Source: Deltaproteobacteria bacterium (GTDB lineage: Bacteria > Desulfobacterota > UBA8473). Taken from it: a stretch of DNA of 8,365 nt. The DNA is taken from the NCBI GenBank assembly GCA_030621455.1, contig JAUXHQ010000062.1:1-8365 (forward strand), given 5' to 3'. Below, one piece after another: positions 1 through 7,872 of the stretch (position 1 is its first letter; the number at the start of each line of letters is the position of its first letter). A model generated the notes under the pieces. That model was not told the DNA's origin, searched no databases, and saw only the letters and a program-made list of their open reading frames with translations. A program made the position numbers and the translations under genes.

Positions 1-672
1 TTACTCAATGTATTGCTGAGAGAAAAGCGGGCTATCGTCACCCCCATACCGGGAACAACAAGGGACCTTATTGAAGAAGCGATCAATATTAAAGGATTCC
101 CTTTTAAGATTATCGATACCGCAGGGATAGGAGACGCGAGAGACGTTATTGAGGTAGAGGGAATAAAACGAGCCAGAGAAAAACTGGCTTCCGCCGACCT
201 CGTGATGCTGGTTATAGATAGCAGTCAGGATATGGACCAGGGGGATTTCGACTTAGTCGCGGAATTGGCCGATAAGACGGTCATAATCGTCCTCAACAAG
301 GTTGATCTCGTACCAGAGGCCACCATCGATACTCTTGAAACCGAGTTACACGGCCATACCACGGTGCCTATCTCTGCTTTATATTCCCGGGGGATGGAGA
401 GATTAAAAGAGGTGATATTTTCAAAGATCATCCACCATGGATTAGACTCCCCGGCGCCGGTATTCGTGACCAATACAAGACACAAGATAGCCCTGGAAAA
501 GACCTTGAGAAACCTGGAACAGGCAAGAGAGACTATCATCCAAGAGATGTCCCCCGAATTTACAGCGCTAGACATACAACTTTCGCTGAAATGTTTGGGC
601 GAAATAGTGGGGGACACAACCCCGGAGCATATCCTCGACAGGATCTTCTCTCAATTCTGTATAGGCAAATAG
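1..672 (+). CDS. mnmE: tRNA modification GTPase MnmE (TrmE), C-terminal part, 5' end outside window
   Basis: MnmE is a cytoplasmic GTPase that with MnmG installs the 5-carboxymethylaminomethyl group on wobble uridine 34 of certain tRNAs. The reading frame is open from base 1 (223 codons), so the gene enters from the left. The N-terminal folate-binding domain and the P-loop (G1) are missing; the first residues, LLNVLLREKRA, follow directly after where G1 would lie. Visible are G2 (PGTTRD, residues 17-22), G3 (DTAG, 39-42) and G4 (NKVD, about 99-102). The helical domain follows, ending in the family's invariant C-terminal FCIGK, whose Cys is needed for the tRNA reaction. The residue after DTAGI is Gly44, where E. 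coli MnmE has Arg275; the catalytic Glu (E. coli Glu282) is kept in VIEVEG. The gene converges with the isomerase gene at 898. Identity is near certain. Confidence 0.97.
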   Translation, partial: LLNVLLREKRAIVTPIPGTTRDLIEEAINIKGFPFKIIDTAGIGDARDVIEVEGIKRAREKLASADLVMLVIDSSQDMDQGDFDLVAELADKTVIIVLNKVDLVPEATIDTLETELHGHTTVPISALYSRGMERLKEVIFSKIIHHGLDSPAPVFVTNTRHKIALEKTLRNLEQARETIIQEMSPEFTALDIQLSLKCLGEIVGDTTPEHILDRIFSQFCIGK

Positions 673-694
673 AACAGAGAGAGGCAGAAGGGGG

Positions 695-826
695 AAAGGC
701 AGAAGGTTCAGACCTCGTCAGGCGTATAACGTTACCCACGCGACTAACTGAAGATCTACTAACCTCTCTTCTTTTGTTCATAGGGTCTTGACTGGCTTTT
801 CTTCATATCCCTTCACTTCTGCCTTT
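695..826. repeat. 11-bp inverted repeat in the mnmE / isomerase convergent gap
   Basis: The 225-bp gap between the two convergent stop codons has no credible gene. AAAGGCAGAAG at 695-705 is the exact reverse complement of CTTCTGCCTTT at 816-826. The left side also carries a direct repeat of GGCAGAAG (683-690 and 698-705). Similar purine-rich versus pyrimidine-rich stretches flank both arms (GGGGGAAAGGC on the left, GCCTTGTCCCCGTCCCCC on the right). The roughly 110-nt spacer makes a classic terminator unlikely. It may be a degraded repeat or a long-range stem acting on both transcripts. No strong intrinsic terminator is visible for either gene. Confidence 0.4.
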
Positions 827-897
827 TGCCTTGTCCCCGTCCCCCATTCAAATTTCAGTTCATCTCTGCCAAGGGAGATGAGAGTATCTGCACCCAA

Positions 898-1899
898 TCA
901 TTTTTTAGGTCCTTCGGAAAGGAATATCTCAATCTTTGCCTTCTCTTTCAGCTTATCAACATAAGCGCTTACTTCTTCCCGAATCTTGACTTGCTTCAAA
1001 TATCCTCTCACCCTCTCTTTTACGTCCTCAAAGCTCAAAGTGGTTTCAGGTTTTTTGCCAACGACTTTAATCAGATGGTATCCGAATCCGGTCTCAACAA
1101 TGTCACTTATTTCCCCCGGTTTTAACGTAAAAGCCGCTTTTTCAAAAGCCGGCACCATCCGTCCCCGCGTAAAATAGCCCAGATCTCCACCCTTTTTGCT
1201 ACTGGGGCACTGGGAGAACTCTCCTGCCAGGGCTGCAAAATCCTTACCCTTTTCTAACTCCTGCTTGATCTCTTCGATTTTCTTCCGCGCTTCCGCTCTC
1301 TGCCCCTTGGTGGCCTCAGGGGCGACCTTAATCAGTATGTGACTGGCCCGTACCTGCTCAGGTTGTTTGAAAGACCCCCGATTGCTATCGTAGTAGTCTC
1401 TGATTTCCTCGTCGGAAAGAGTGACCTTTTGGCCGATTTTTTCAGCAATAAATTTTTGGATAACCATGACCTTTTTTAAGTGAGACTTCGCCGCAGACTG
1501 AGAAAGATTAATCTTGCTTAGCGTATTCTTGAAATCATCTTCGTCGCGAAATTGTTGTTTCATCCTTTCAAATCGCTCATTGACTGCGACCTCGTCCACT
1601 TTAATTCCGTTCTTTTGACTTTCCTGATAGAGCAACTCACTGTTGATAAGGTTTTCGAGTACCCTCTTCTTCAGTTCTGCATGTTGCGAATCACCAACAG
1701 GACTTCCACTGCTCAAAAGGCGTTCCTCCACTTGTATCATATCCCGGTCGAAGTCCTCCTGGGTGATTACCGTTCCGTTAACTACTGCAATCCTGTTTTT
1801 AGCAGCCTGCTTTTCTCCTCCCGTTGCAGGTGAAGCAATAAATGCCAAAGCTAAAACCGCAACCACCATCCAAACCCATTTTCCGTGTTTTGTCAGCAT
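898..1899 (-). CDS. Secreted parvulin-type peptidyl-prolyl cis-trans isomerase (SurA/PpiC family)
   Basis: A 333-residue periplasmic folding factor that catalyses proline cis/trans isomerisation and probably chaperones exported or outer-membrane proteins. Residues 1-27 form a signal peptide: a Lys-containing start, a hydrophobic stretch WVWMVVAVLALAFIA and small residues before GGEK. No lipobox Cys is present, so it is probably soluble in the periplasm. Residues about 35-150 look like a SurA N-terminal domain (RIAVVNGTVITQEDF, then long helices). Residues about 182-281 are a rotamase domain with the family motifs ASHILI (185-190), GGDLGYF (237-243), MVPAFEKAAF (248-257) and GYHLIKV (273-279). 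Lys-rich helices finish the protein. The ATG at 1899 is supported by AAAGGAGA (1908-1915 on the complement), 8 nt upstream. It has one rotamase domain, unlike E. coli SurA, which has two. It reads in the same direction as the permease gene but 145 bp downstream, so it may have its own promoter. Confidence 0.93.
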   Translation of the reverse strand: MLTKHGKWVWMVVAVLALAFIASPATGGEKQAAKNRIAVVNGTVITQEDFDRDMIQVEERLLSSGSPVGDSQHAELKKRVLENLINSELLYQESQKNGIKVDEVAVNERFERMKQQFRDEDDFKNTLSKINLSQSAAKSHLKKVMVIQKFIAEKIGQKVTLSDEEIRDYYDSNRGSFKQPEQVRASHILIKVAPEATKGQRAEARKKIEEIKQELEKGKDFAALAGEFSQCPSSKKGGDLGYFTRGRMVPAFEKAAFTLKPGEISDIVETGFGYHLIKVVGKKPETTLSFEDVKERVRGYLKQVKIREEVSAYVDKLKEKAKIEIFLSEGPKK

Positions 1900-2044
1900 C
1901 CAAATTTTCTCCTTTCTAAAATATTTTTTCTCTTCCTCTTATTCAATCCCCCTTGATAAACCTCAATCCCTTACAACTCTCTCGTTCCTCGCTCAAAAGC
2001 CTACCTTTGTCTGCCTGCATGGTGAATGGTTACAGGTACACCCA

Positions 2045-2995
2045 TTAAAAGACCCCCAATAAGTATACCAAAAAAGGGACAACAAAAAGAAACCCAACAG
2101 TAGTATATATCCATGCCGAGTTGGCAAGGTTTTGATCGAGAGAGAACAACTGAGGCAGAAGCATTGCAAATACGGCAACAGGCATAGACGACTCAATAAA
2201 AATCACCTTTAACAAGAGCACATCTTTCACATTTCCAAGGCTCAAGAGATAAACCAGCCCCACACCAACCATGGGCGAAAAGACAAACTTTATTGGGAAC
2301 AAAGAGATGGCCTCCCTAGAGTACCCCCTCATCTTCGAAAAATCAAATGTCAACGCGCAGGCAAAAAGAAAAATGAAATTGGATAGATAGATAGCGATTT
2401 CGTTTGTCAATGCAAGAAATGCCGGACGATGAATCCCCGTCAGGTTCAAGATGAATCCGAAAATCATTGCCAGATTTGGTACCAAGCTGATAGGGTCCAA
2501 AATAGCCGCCTTAATATTCTCCCGAATACCGGGACTGTCAAGGGTGCTATAGAGGCTTGCTATGTATGAGGCAACAGTAAAGAAGAACGGAATAAAGTAG
2601 GTTACGTAAATCAGAGCATAACTGAACCCGTCTTCTCCCAGCAAGACAAAACAGACAAAAGCGCCTAGGGTGAGCCCCACATTGGACAACATGGCAGCTC
2701 CGACATAGCTACCAGTCTGATCTCGGTAAAAACCATAAAACCGGCTTATTATCAAGGAGGGGATGATGGTAGCAAGAGAGGTCAATGCCCCTATTATCGG
2801 AAGAAGAATCAGCCCCATTGAGATGCGCAACTTCCATATACTAATGATTATTACAAATGGAAAGACGTAAATTACCATGAACCTGCTAATGCTCTGTGAC
2901 TGATCCCTCTTTATCCACCCACTCTTTTGCGCGTAATACCCGGAGAAAAGTGCTGCAAACATGATGAATAAAAAAGTGATTACCCTTGGACTCAT
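2045..2995 (-). CDS. AEC (auxin efflux carrier) family permease
   Basis: A 316-residue inner-membrane protein of the AEC/membrane transport protein family, whose bacterial members move organic anions such as malate or malonate. The substrate here cannot be told from sequence. About ten hydrophobic segments are visible, near residues 4-22, 38-56, 60-84, 97-119, 124-148, 167-187, 197-217, 228-252, 258-283 and 293-314, in the five-plus-five arrangement typical of the family. Family signatures include SNVGLTLGAF (104-113), DPISLVPNLAMIFG (167-180) and the C-terminal ESSMPVAVFAMLL (268-280) followed by ANSAWIYTT (291-299). Length is normal for the family. The start at 2995 has only a weak ribosome site (GAGATGGAAACG upstream on the complement), but the frame is closed by the upstream gene's stop codon 39 bp away. 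The close spacing and shared strand suggest an operon with the glycosylase gene, with no obvious functional link. Confidence 0.9.
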   Translation of the reverse strand: MSPRVITFLFIMFAALFSGYYAQKSGWIKRDQSQSISRFMVIYVFPFVIIISIWKLRISMGLILLPIIGALTSLATIIPSLIISRFYGFYRDQTGSYVGAAMLSNVGLTLGAFVCFVLLGEDGFSYALIYVTYFIPFFFTVASYIASLYSTLDSPGIRENIKAAILDPISLVPNLAMIFGFILNLTGIHRPAFLALTNEIAIYLSNFIFLFACALTFDFSKMRGYSREAISLFPIKFVFSPMVGVGLVYLLSLGNVKDVLLLKVIFIESSMPVAVFAMLLPQLFSLDQNLANSAWIYTTVGFLFVVPFLVYLLGVF

Positions 2996-3034
2996 AGTTG
3001 CGTTTCCATCTCTAGATTGATGAGGCTGGAAGAG

Positions 3035-3745
3035 TTATGGGAGGATGTCAGGGACAAAATCTGAGGAGAAGAGAGGACAACCCTTACAGTTTGGCTTCCT
3101 CTTACAGAAATTTTTCCCCAGGTGGACTATCAAGGCATGGTATTCATTGTATAGTTCCACTTCCTTCGGCAGGTTCTTCATAAACATGTCTTGCGTTTCC
3201 TGATAATTGGTGTCAGGGGAAATAAACTTATGGCGTGAGAAAATCCTCTTCGTATAGGTGTCTACCACAAAGATCGGTTTGCATCCTGCATAGAGAAGGA
3301 TACTGTCGGCTGTCTCCGGGCCTATACCATTGATGCCTATCAGGTCCTTCCTGAGAGGCTCCAGCTCTTCAGAAAACATCAGTGAAAGATCCCCTCCATA
3401 TTCCTCAAATAGAAAAGCCAGAAAAGTTTTGAGTCTTCTGGCCTTTACATTGTAATAGCCTGAAGGCCGAATAGCTTCCGCTAATACAGGTTCTTCAATG
3501 TCGTACAACCTCTCGGGGGTGAGCAGGCTATCCTTTTTCAGCCGCTCAATCGCCTTTTCCACATTTTGCCATGAGGTGTTTTGCGTGAGTATGGCTCCTA
3601 CAATTATCTCAAAAGGGGTATCACCCGGCCACCATCCTCGTGGTCCAAAGGCATCGCTCAGCTTCCCGTAGATCGCTATTAACTCCTTCCTGGTACGGAG
3701 GCAAGTTCTGAGTTCAATTCCTACTGGGGACGATTGGGTAGGCAT
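3035..3745 (-). CDS. HhH-GPD DNA glycosylase, endonuclease III / MagIII-like
   Basis: A 236-residue base-excision-repair glycosylase. Residues about 43-70 (TPFEIIVGAILTQNTSWQNV) match the helical start of the endonuclease III fold. A helix-hairpin-helix lies at 135-147 (LIGINGIGPETAD), followed by the catalytic aspartate Asp162 in FVVDTYT. Cys214, Cys220 and Cys223 sit where the [4Fe-4S] loop belongs. Two departures from E. coli endonuclease III are visible. The catalytic lysine of GVGRKTA is Glu144 here (GIGPETA), so a beta-lyase activity is unlikely and a monofunctional glycosylase, as in 3-methyladenine MagIII-type enzymes, is the better reading. The fourth cluster cysteine is absent from the short tail after Cys223. 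The substrate (alkylated purine or other) is not certain. The ATG at 3745 has no clear ribosome-binding site, but no better start is seen before the conserved region. Confidence 0.88.
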   Translation of the reverse strand: MPTQSSPVGIELRTCLRTRKELIAIYGKLSDAFGPRGWWPGDTPFEIIVGAILTQNTSWQNVEKAIERLKKDSLLTPERLYDIEEPVLAEAIRPSGYYNVKARRLKTFLAFLFEEYGGDLSLMFSEELEPLRKDLIGINGIGPETADSILLYAGCKPIFVVDTYTKRIFSRHKFISPDTNYQETQDMFMKNLPKEVELYNEYHALIVHLGKNFCKRKPNCKGCPLFSSDFVPDILP

Positions 3746-3850
3746 AGGCAGGTACTATTCATAGAAGCGCAAACCACAGAGAGTGAAAACCACATCCTGA
3801 TGGGGGAAAAGAAACCTTTTCAAAAGAAATTTGGAAGCTCAAATGTGAGC

Positions 3851-3893
3851 TGGTGCCCATCCATAAATAAGTCTCTACGGTAAATGGGCACTA
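3851..3893. repeat. Short inverted-repeat element sharing ends with the MITE at 8081-8240
   Basis: The 43 bp begin TGGTGCCCAT and end ATGGGCACTA, a 10-bp inverted repeat with one mismatch around a 23-nt centre. The left 18 bp (TGGTGCCCATCCATAAAT) match, in inverted orientation and with one difference, the right end of the larger element at 8222-8240. An exact 16-bp match covers 3853-3868 versus 8223-8238. The simplest reading is an internally deleted, solo-end copy of the same miniature element, with the TA at one end mutated to TG. It lies in the upstream region of the PII gene and could form a hairpin in RNA. Confidence 0.6.
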
Positions 3894-3932
3894 ACAAGTT
3901 TCGACCTATGCAGTTGGTCAGGTTTACCGCTT

Positions 3933-4074
3933 GCCGGCTACTTATTTCGTTTGCTTGTTATGAACTACAATCTGGCATAAGGTTGTATGTGTAATGGGTT
4001 GATACGTCTCTTATGTATATTTGGATGTTGGCCACGTCCTTACGTATAACAAGCAAACGAAACAAGCAGCCGGC
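3933..4074. repeat. Long inverted repeat, 29-bp arms with 84-nt loop, upstream of PII gene
   Basis: The arm at 3933-3961 (GCCGGCTACTTATTTCG, then TTTGCTTGTTAT) is the reverse complement of 4046-4074 at 27 of 29 positions. The spacer 3962-4045 is 84 nt with no notable coding content. Arms of this length are far beyond chance. Possible explanations are a MITE-like remnant, a cruciform or regulatory structure, or an attC-like fold. The right flank has GCTTAAC (4075-4081), which fits an integron core half-site, but the matching half is missing at the left end, so an attC call is not supported. The structure ends about 100 bp before the PII start codon, so it could affect transcription or leader folding of the nitrogen operon. 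Confidence 0.75.
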
Positions 4075-4094
4075 GCTTAACGCAATCCTGTTAA

Positions 4095-4514
<420 letters not shown>

Positions 4515-4587
4515 GATGTCGGTTATCAGTTAACGGTAGTGGTTATTCAATGACATTAAACATGTGACGGATTAAAGGTGGGTCCTT

Positions 4588-5877
4588 ATGTATAGAGTAT
4601 TATGCCGATTATTGTTAGTATTACTTAACATCCTTCTTTATAATGTGCCGGCTTTTGGGGCCGAGGGGGGCGCTGTGACCTGTGATTCGGGAAACACGGC
4701 GTGGATGATGATCTCTTCAGCGCTTGTCCTTCTCATGCTGCCCGGACTTGCCCTCTTCTACGCAGGGATGGTAAGGAGCAAAAATGTGTTGGCCACAATG
4801 ATGCACAGTTTTCTGGCCATGTCCGTAATCAGTATTCAATGGGTTTTCGTAGGTTACACCCTGGCATTCGGATCGGACAAGTTCAGTTTAATAGGTGGTC
4901 TTGATTTCCTTTTCTTAAAAGGCATAGGCCCTGAGACCCTTCATGGAGATATCCCCCTTTACATATTCGTAATGTTTCAGGGTATGTTTGCCGTAATAAC
5001 CCCTGCTCTCATAAGCGGCGCCCTGGCTGAACGGGTAAAATTCAGCGCCTTTTTTATCTTCATCCTCCTGTGGAGCACCCTTATCTATGACCCCATAGCC
5101 CACTGGGTCTGGGGAGAAGGAGGTTGGCTATACAAGATGGGGGCACTGGACTTTGCCGGCGGGACCGTGGTTCATATATCATCGGGCATATCCGCCCTGG
5201 CCGCCATCTTTGTCCTGGGCAAGAGAAAGGGTTACCTCAAAGAGAAGCTCATCCCCCATAACCTGACCATAACCCTTTTGGGGGCCGGACTCCTCTGGAT
5301 AGGCTGGTTCGGATTCAATGCAGGAAGCGCCCTGGCAGCCAACACCAGCGCCGGCCTGGCCTTTACCGTTACACATCTGGCATCATCAGCCGCCGCTCTT
5401 TCATGGCTTATATATGAATGGATTCATCAGGGAAAACCGAGTGCATTGGGATTTGCTTCCGGTATTGTCGCCGGTCTGGTGGCGATCACCCCTGGGGCAG
5501 GGTTTGTCAAACCTGCTGAAGCCATAATTATCGGCCTAATCGCCGGCATTTTATGCTACAGGGCGGTACTATTAAAGGTCAAACTCGGATACGATGACTC
5601 TCTGGATGTTTTCGGTATTCATGGCGTCGGTGGAATCTGGGGTGCCCTGGCTACCGGTATATTCGTTACTGTCGGCGGAACCGGACTCCTTTCCGGCAAC
5701 TGGAATCAATTGGGGGTGCAGGCCATAGGGGTTTTGGCCACTATCGTCTATGCCTTTGTGGGAACCTATATTATAGCAATTATCCTGGATAAGATTGTCG
5801 GGTTTAGGGTCGAAGATGAAGATGAGGTCATAGGCCTGGATCAGACCCAACATGGTGAAATTGGTTATAACATGTGA
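4588..5877 (+). CDS. amtB: Ammonium transporter AmtB
   Basis: A 429-residue trimeric inner-membrane channel of the Amt/Rh family that takes up ammonium. Residues 1-24 look like a signal peptide ending in VPAFGA, as in E. coli AmtB; eleven membrane helices follow. Key residues are visible. Asp188 and His196 lie in DFAGGTVVH (188-196), equivalent to E. coli Asp160 and His168. His345 in DVFGIHGVGG is the second twin histidine (His318), and Phe134 in FQGMF is the periplasmic gate (Phe107). The IGWFGFNAGSA stretch (238-248) is intact. The cytoplasmic tail keeps GLDQTQHGEIGYN, the conserved end that works with PII binding. The ATG at 4588 follows AAGGTGGG (4576-4583), a reasonable ribosome site. 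Placement after the PII gene fits the standard glnK-amtB pair, in which deuridylylated PII blocks the channel when nitrogen is plentiful. No clear terminator follows before nadE, so read-through into nadE is possible. Confidence 0.97.
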   Translation: MYRVLCRLLLVLLNILLYNVPAFGAEGGAVTCDSGNTAWMMISSALVLLMLPGLALFYAGMVRSKNVLATMMHSFLAMSVISIQWVFVGYTLAFGSDKFSLIGGLDFLFLKGIGPETLHGDIPLYIFVMFQGMFAVITPALISGALAERVKFSAFFIFILLWSTLIYDPIAHWVWGEGGWLYKMGALDFAGGTVVHISSGISALAAIFVLGKRKGYLKEKLIPHNLTITLLGAGLLWIGWFGFNAGSALAANTSAGLAFTVTHLASSAAALSWLIYEWIHQGKPSALGFASGIVAGLVAITPGAGFVKPAEAIIIGLIAGILCYRAVLLKVKLGYDDSLDVFGIHGVGGIWGALATGIFVTVGGTGLLSGNWNQLGVQAIGVLATIVYAFVGTYIIAIILDKIVGFRVEDEDEVIGLDQTQHGEIGYNM

Positions 5878-6017
5878 GTGCAATCCGGGCGATTTTCATG
5901 CAACATCAAGCGTAGTAAACACTTTTCTTGCGTGTGTGATTACAACTATAGTTACCAATGATTAAGATTCGCCCCCTCTCTCGAAAGTTATAAAAAGATA
6001 ACCAGGCAGATGAAGAA

Positions 6018-6026
6018 TGCTATAAT
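6018..6026 (+). promoter_or_regulatory. Extended -10 promoter candidate for nadE
   Basis: TGCTATAAT is a perfect extended -10 (TGnTATAAT) in the 244-bp gap between amtB and nadE. The -35 region is poor (TAACCA at 5999-6004, 16-bp spacer), which extended -10 promoters tolerate. Transcription would begin near 6033 and give a leader of about 90 nt before the TTG start at 6122. This would let nadE be expressed independently of the PII-amtB operon. Confidence 0.55.
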
Positions 6027-6106
6027 CCGCCGGTTAGTAATTTATTGCCACTCCTGTTATAAGTAGGTTGACTTTCAGGGACAGAACATGTAGTTTCTTT
6101 AAAAAA

Positions 6107-6112
6107 AGGGGG
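6107..6112 (+). promoter_or_regulatory. Ribosome-binding site that fixes the nadE TTG start
   Basis: AGGGGG lies 9 nt before the TTG at 6122. The open frame extends back to a TTG at 6068, but its first 18 codons (containing FFKKRGCAI) have no family match, whereas SILRITLAQINPTVGD is the usual beginning of the glutaminase domain. No in-frame ATG is available near this point. Confidence 0.75.
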
Positions 6113-6121
6113 TGTGCAATA

Positions 6122-7858
6122 TTGTCCATCCTACGTATTACCCTGGCACAGATCAATCCAACCGTTGGCGATCTTGCCGGGAATAGAGACAAGATAATCC
6201 GCAATATTGAAAAGGCAAAAGAGAAGAACGCAGATCTCGTAACCTTCCCTGAGCTTTCCCTCTCAGGATATCCACCGGAGGATCTCCTCCTCAAGCGCCA
6301 GTTTCTTGATGACTGCCGGAAGACCCTTAAGGATGTGGTAACTGAAAGTAACGGCATTACTTGCCTTCTTGGCTTTCCCGAAGCATCCGGATCTTTTGTC
6401 CACAATTCTGCAGCTCTAATCCACGATGGTACATTGATGGGTACGTATCGTAAGATACTTCTTCCAAACTACAGTGTCTTTGATGAAAATAGATATTTTA
6501 AACCTGGTAATGAGGGACTTGTCTTTACATTGAACGGCATTCCCATTGGTATAAACATCTGCGAGGACTCATGGTTTCTCAACGGACCGGCGAAACTCGA
6601 GGTTCAAAAAGGTGGCGCCAGAGTGATAGTGAATATCTCCGCATCCCCTTATTTTGCGGGGAAGCGAGAATTGAGGGAAAAGATACTGAGAGAACTTGCC
6701 CTAAAGAATCGATGTTTTATCTTGTATAACAATCTTGTAGGGGGACAGGATGAATTGATCTTTGATGGCGGCAGCTTCGTCCTTGATCCTGAAGGAAAGC
6801 TCGTGGCAAGTTCAAAGCAGTTTGAAGAAGACATGTTGTTCTTTGACCTTGAGGGCGCTCAGGCAGGGTTCATTGAGCCGGAGGATGCAGATCCGTCAAT
6901 TTCTCCGGATAAGGCCTTGACCGGGGAGGTTCAGAGGGTGATCATAACTTCTGTCGCGCTCCGGGTAAAGCAGCCGGTCGTTACGGGTCAGATCCGGTGG
7001 CTTGACTACCTGGACGAGGTATATTCGGCGTTGGTCCTTGGGGTAAGTGACTATATGAGAAAGAACGGGTTCCCCAAGGTTCTCATTGGTATCAGTGGCG
7101 GGATAGATTCCGCACTCACTGCCGCTATTGCTGTTGACGCTCTGGGAGCGGAGGCTGTCGTAGGAGTAACTATGCCCTCACTGTTCTCGTCCGAAGGGAC
7201 GAAAGACGACGCCAGGGTTCTGTCTGATAACCTGGGGATCAGGCTTCTATCCATCCCCATTGAAGATGTGTTTAACTCTTATATCGGTACACTTAAACCC
7301 ATATTCAGTGGAATGGCGCCGGATGTTACGGAGGAGAATATCCAGGCAAGGATTCGTGGGAACCTCTTGATGGCTCTTTCCAACAAGTTTGGGTGGTTGG
7401 TATTGACTACAGGCAATAAAAGCGAAACCGCAGTGGGGTACTGTACCCTTTACGGGGATATGGCCGGAGGATTTGGCGTCATAAAGGACGTACCCAAGGC
7501 TCTGGTTTACAAGCTGTCTGAATATAAGAATCAGAAGGCGGGACGGTCCGTGATCCCTATTAGTATTATAAAAAGGGAGCCGTCCGCTGAGTTAAGACCG
7601 GACCAGAAGGATCAGGATTCCCTCCCTCCCTACGACAAACTCGATGGTATCATTGAGGCTTATGTGGAGCGGGACATGAGTTATGCTGATATCGTTGGGA
7701 TGGGTTATGATGAAGATATGGTGACGCAGGTGATTCGGATGGTGGATAGAAATGAGTATAAACGGAGACAAGCTCCGCCGGGGATAAAGATCACCCCCAA
7801 GGCGTTCGGCAAAGACCGGAGACTTCCAATCTCCAACCGATACACCCATTCGGATTGA
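6122..7858 (+). CDS. nadE: Glutamine-dependent NAD+ synthetase
   Basis: A 578-residue cytoplasmic enzyme that performs the last step of NAD+ synthesis: it amidates nicotinic acid adenine dinucleotide using ammonia released from glutamine, at the cost of ATP. The N-terminal half (about 1-270) is a nitrilase-type glutaminase with the complete triad: Glu44 in FPELSLSGYPP, Lys111 in YRKILLPNY and Cys147 in INICEDSW. The C-terminal half (about 290-570) is the synthetase. It has the ATP pyrophosphatase P-loop SGGIDS (325-330), TGNKSE (430-435), TLYGDMAGGF (442-451) and a Lys/Arg-rich end AFGKDRRLPISNRY. Length is normal for the two-domain form. The start is a rare TTG, chosen from the ribosome site and family alignment. 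It follows the PII and amtB genes on the same strand, a neighbourhood known for this family: PII can bind glutamine-dependent NadE and lift its inhibition by NAD+. Confidence 0.96.
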   Translation: MSILRITLAQINPTVGDLAGNRDKIIRNIEKAKEKNADLVTFPELSLSGYPPEDLLLKRQFLDDCRKTLKDVVTESNGITCLLGFPEASGSFVHNSAALIHDGTLMGTYRKILLPNYSVFDENRYFKPGNEGLVFTLNGIPIGINICEDSWFLNGPAKLEVQKGGARVIVNISASPYFAGKRELREKILRELALKNRCFILYNNLVGGQDELIFDGGSFVLDPEGKLVASSKQFEEDMLFFDLEGAQAGFIEPEDADPSISPDKALTGEVQRVIITSVALRVKQPVVTGQIRWLDYLDEVYSALVLGVSDYMRKNGFPKVLIGISGGIDSALTAAIAVDALGAEAVVGVTMPSLFSSEGTKDDARVLSDNLGIRLLSIPIEDVFNSYIGTLKPIFSGMAPDVTEENIQARIRGNLLMALSNKFGWLVLTTGNKSETAVGYCTLYGDMAGGFGVIKDVPKALVYKLSEYKNQKAGRSVIPISIIKREPSAELRPDQKDQDSLPPYDKLDGIIEAYVERDMSYADIVGMGYDEDMVTQVIRMVDRNEYKRRQAPPGIKITPKAFGKDRRLPISNRYTHSD

Positions 7859-7872
7859 GTCGTTTTTGTTTT
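7831..7872 (+). terminator. Probable intrinsic terminator of nadE, overlapping its stop codon
   Basis: An imperfect hairpin forms from CAACCGA (7834-7840) and TCGG-a-TTG (7850-7857) with a 9-nt loop, extended by CT/AG past a bulge. It is followed by TTTTTGTTTT (7863-7872). The stem is weakened by bulges, so efficiency is uncertain. Confidence 0.4.

Noticed and set aside
225..617. Minus-strand open frame of 130 codons inside mnmE
   Set aside because: It lies wholly antisense to conserved MnmE coding sequence and shows no family motifs.
4029..4044. Sigma-54 promoter candidate TGGCCAC-N4-TTACG
   Set aside because: The -12 GC is replaced by AC and the -24 block is imperfect. Two other candidates (TGGCAT near 3973 and TGGATT near 4123) have wrong spacing. 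None is good enough to call.
3886..4081. Integron attC site
   Set aside because: GCTTAAC at 4075-4081 fits one core half-site, but the matching GTTRRRY/RYYYAAC pair in the right order is absent and no integrase or cassette is present.
6034..6405. Minus-strand open frame of 123 codons at the nadE start
   Set aside because: Antisense to the conserved glutaminase domain and the likely nadE promoter region; low-complexity Arg/Ser-rich product.
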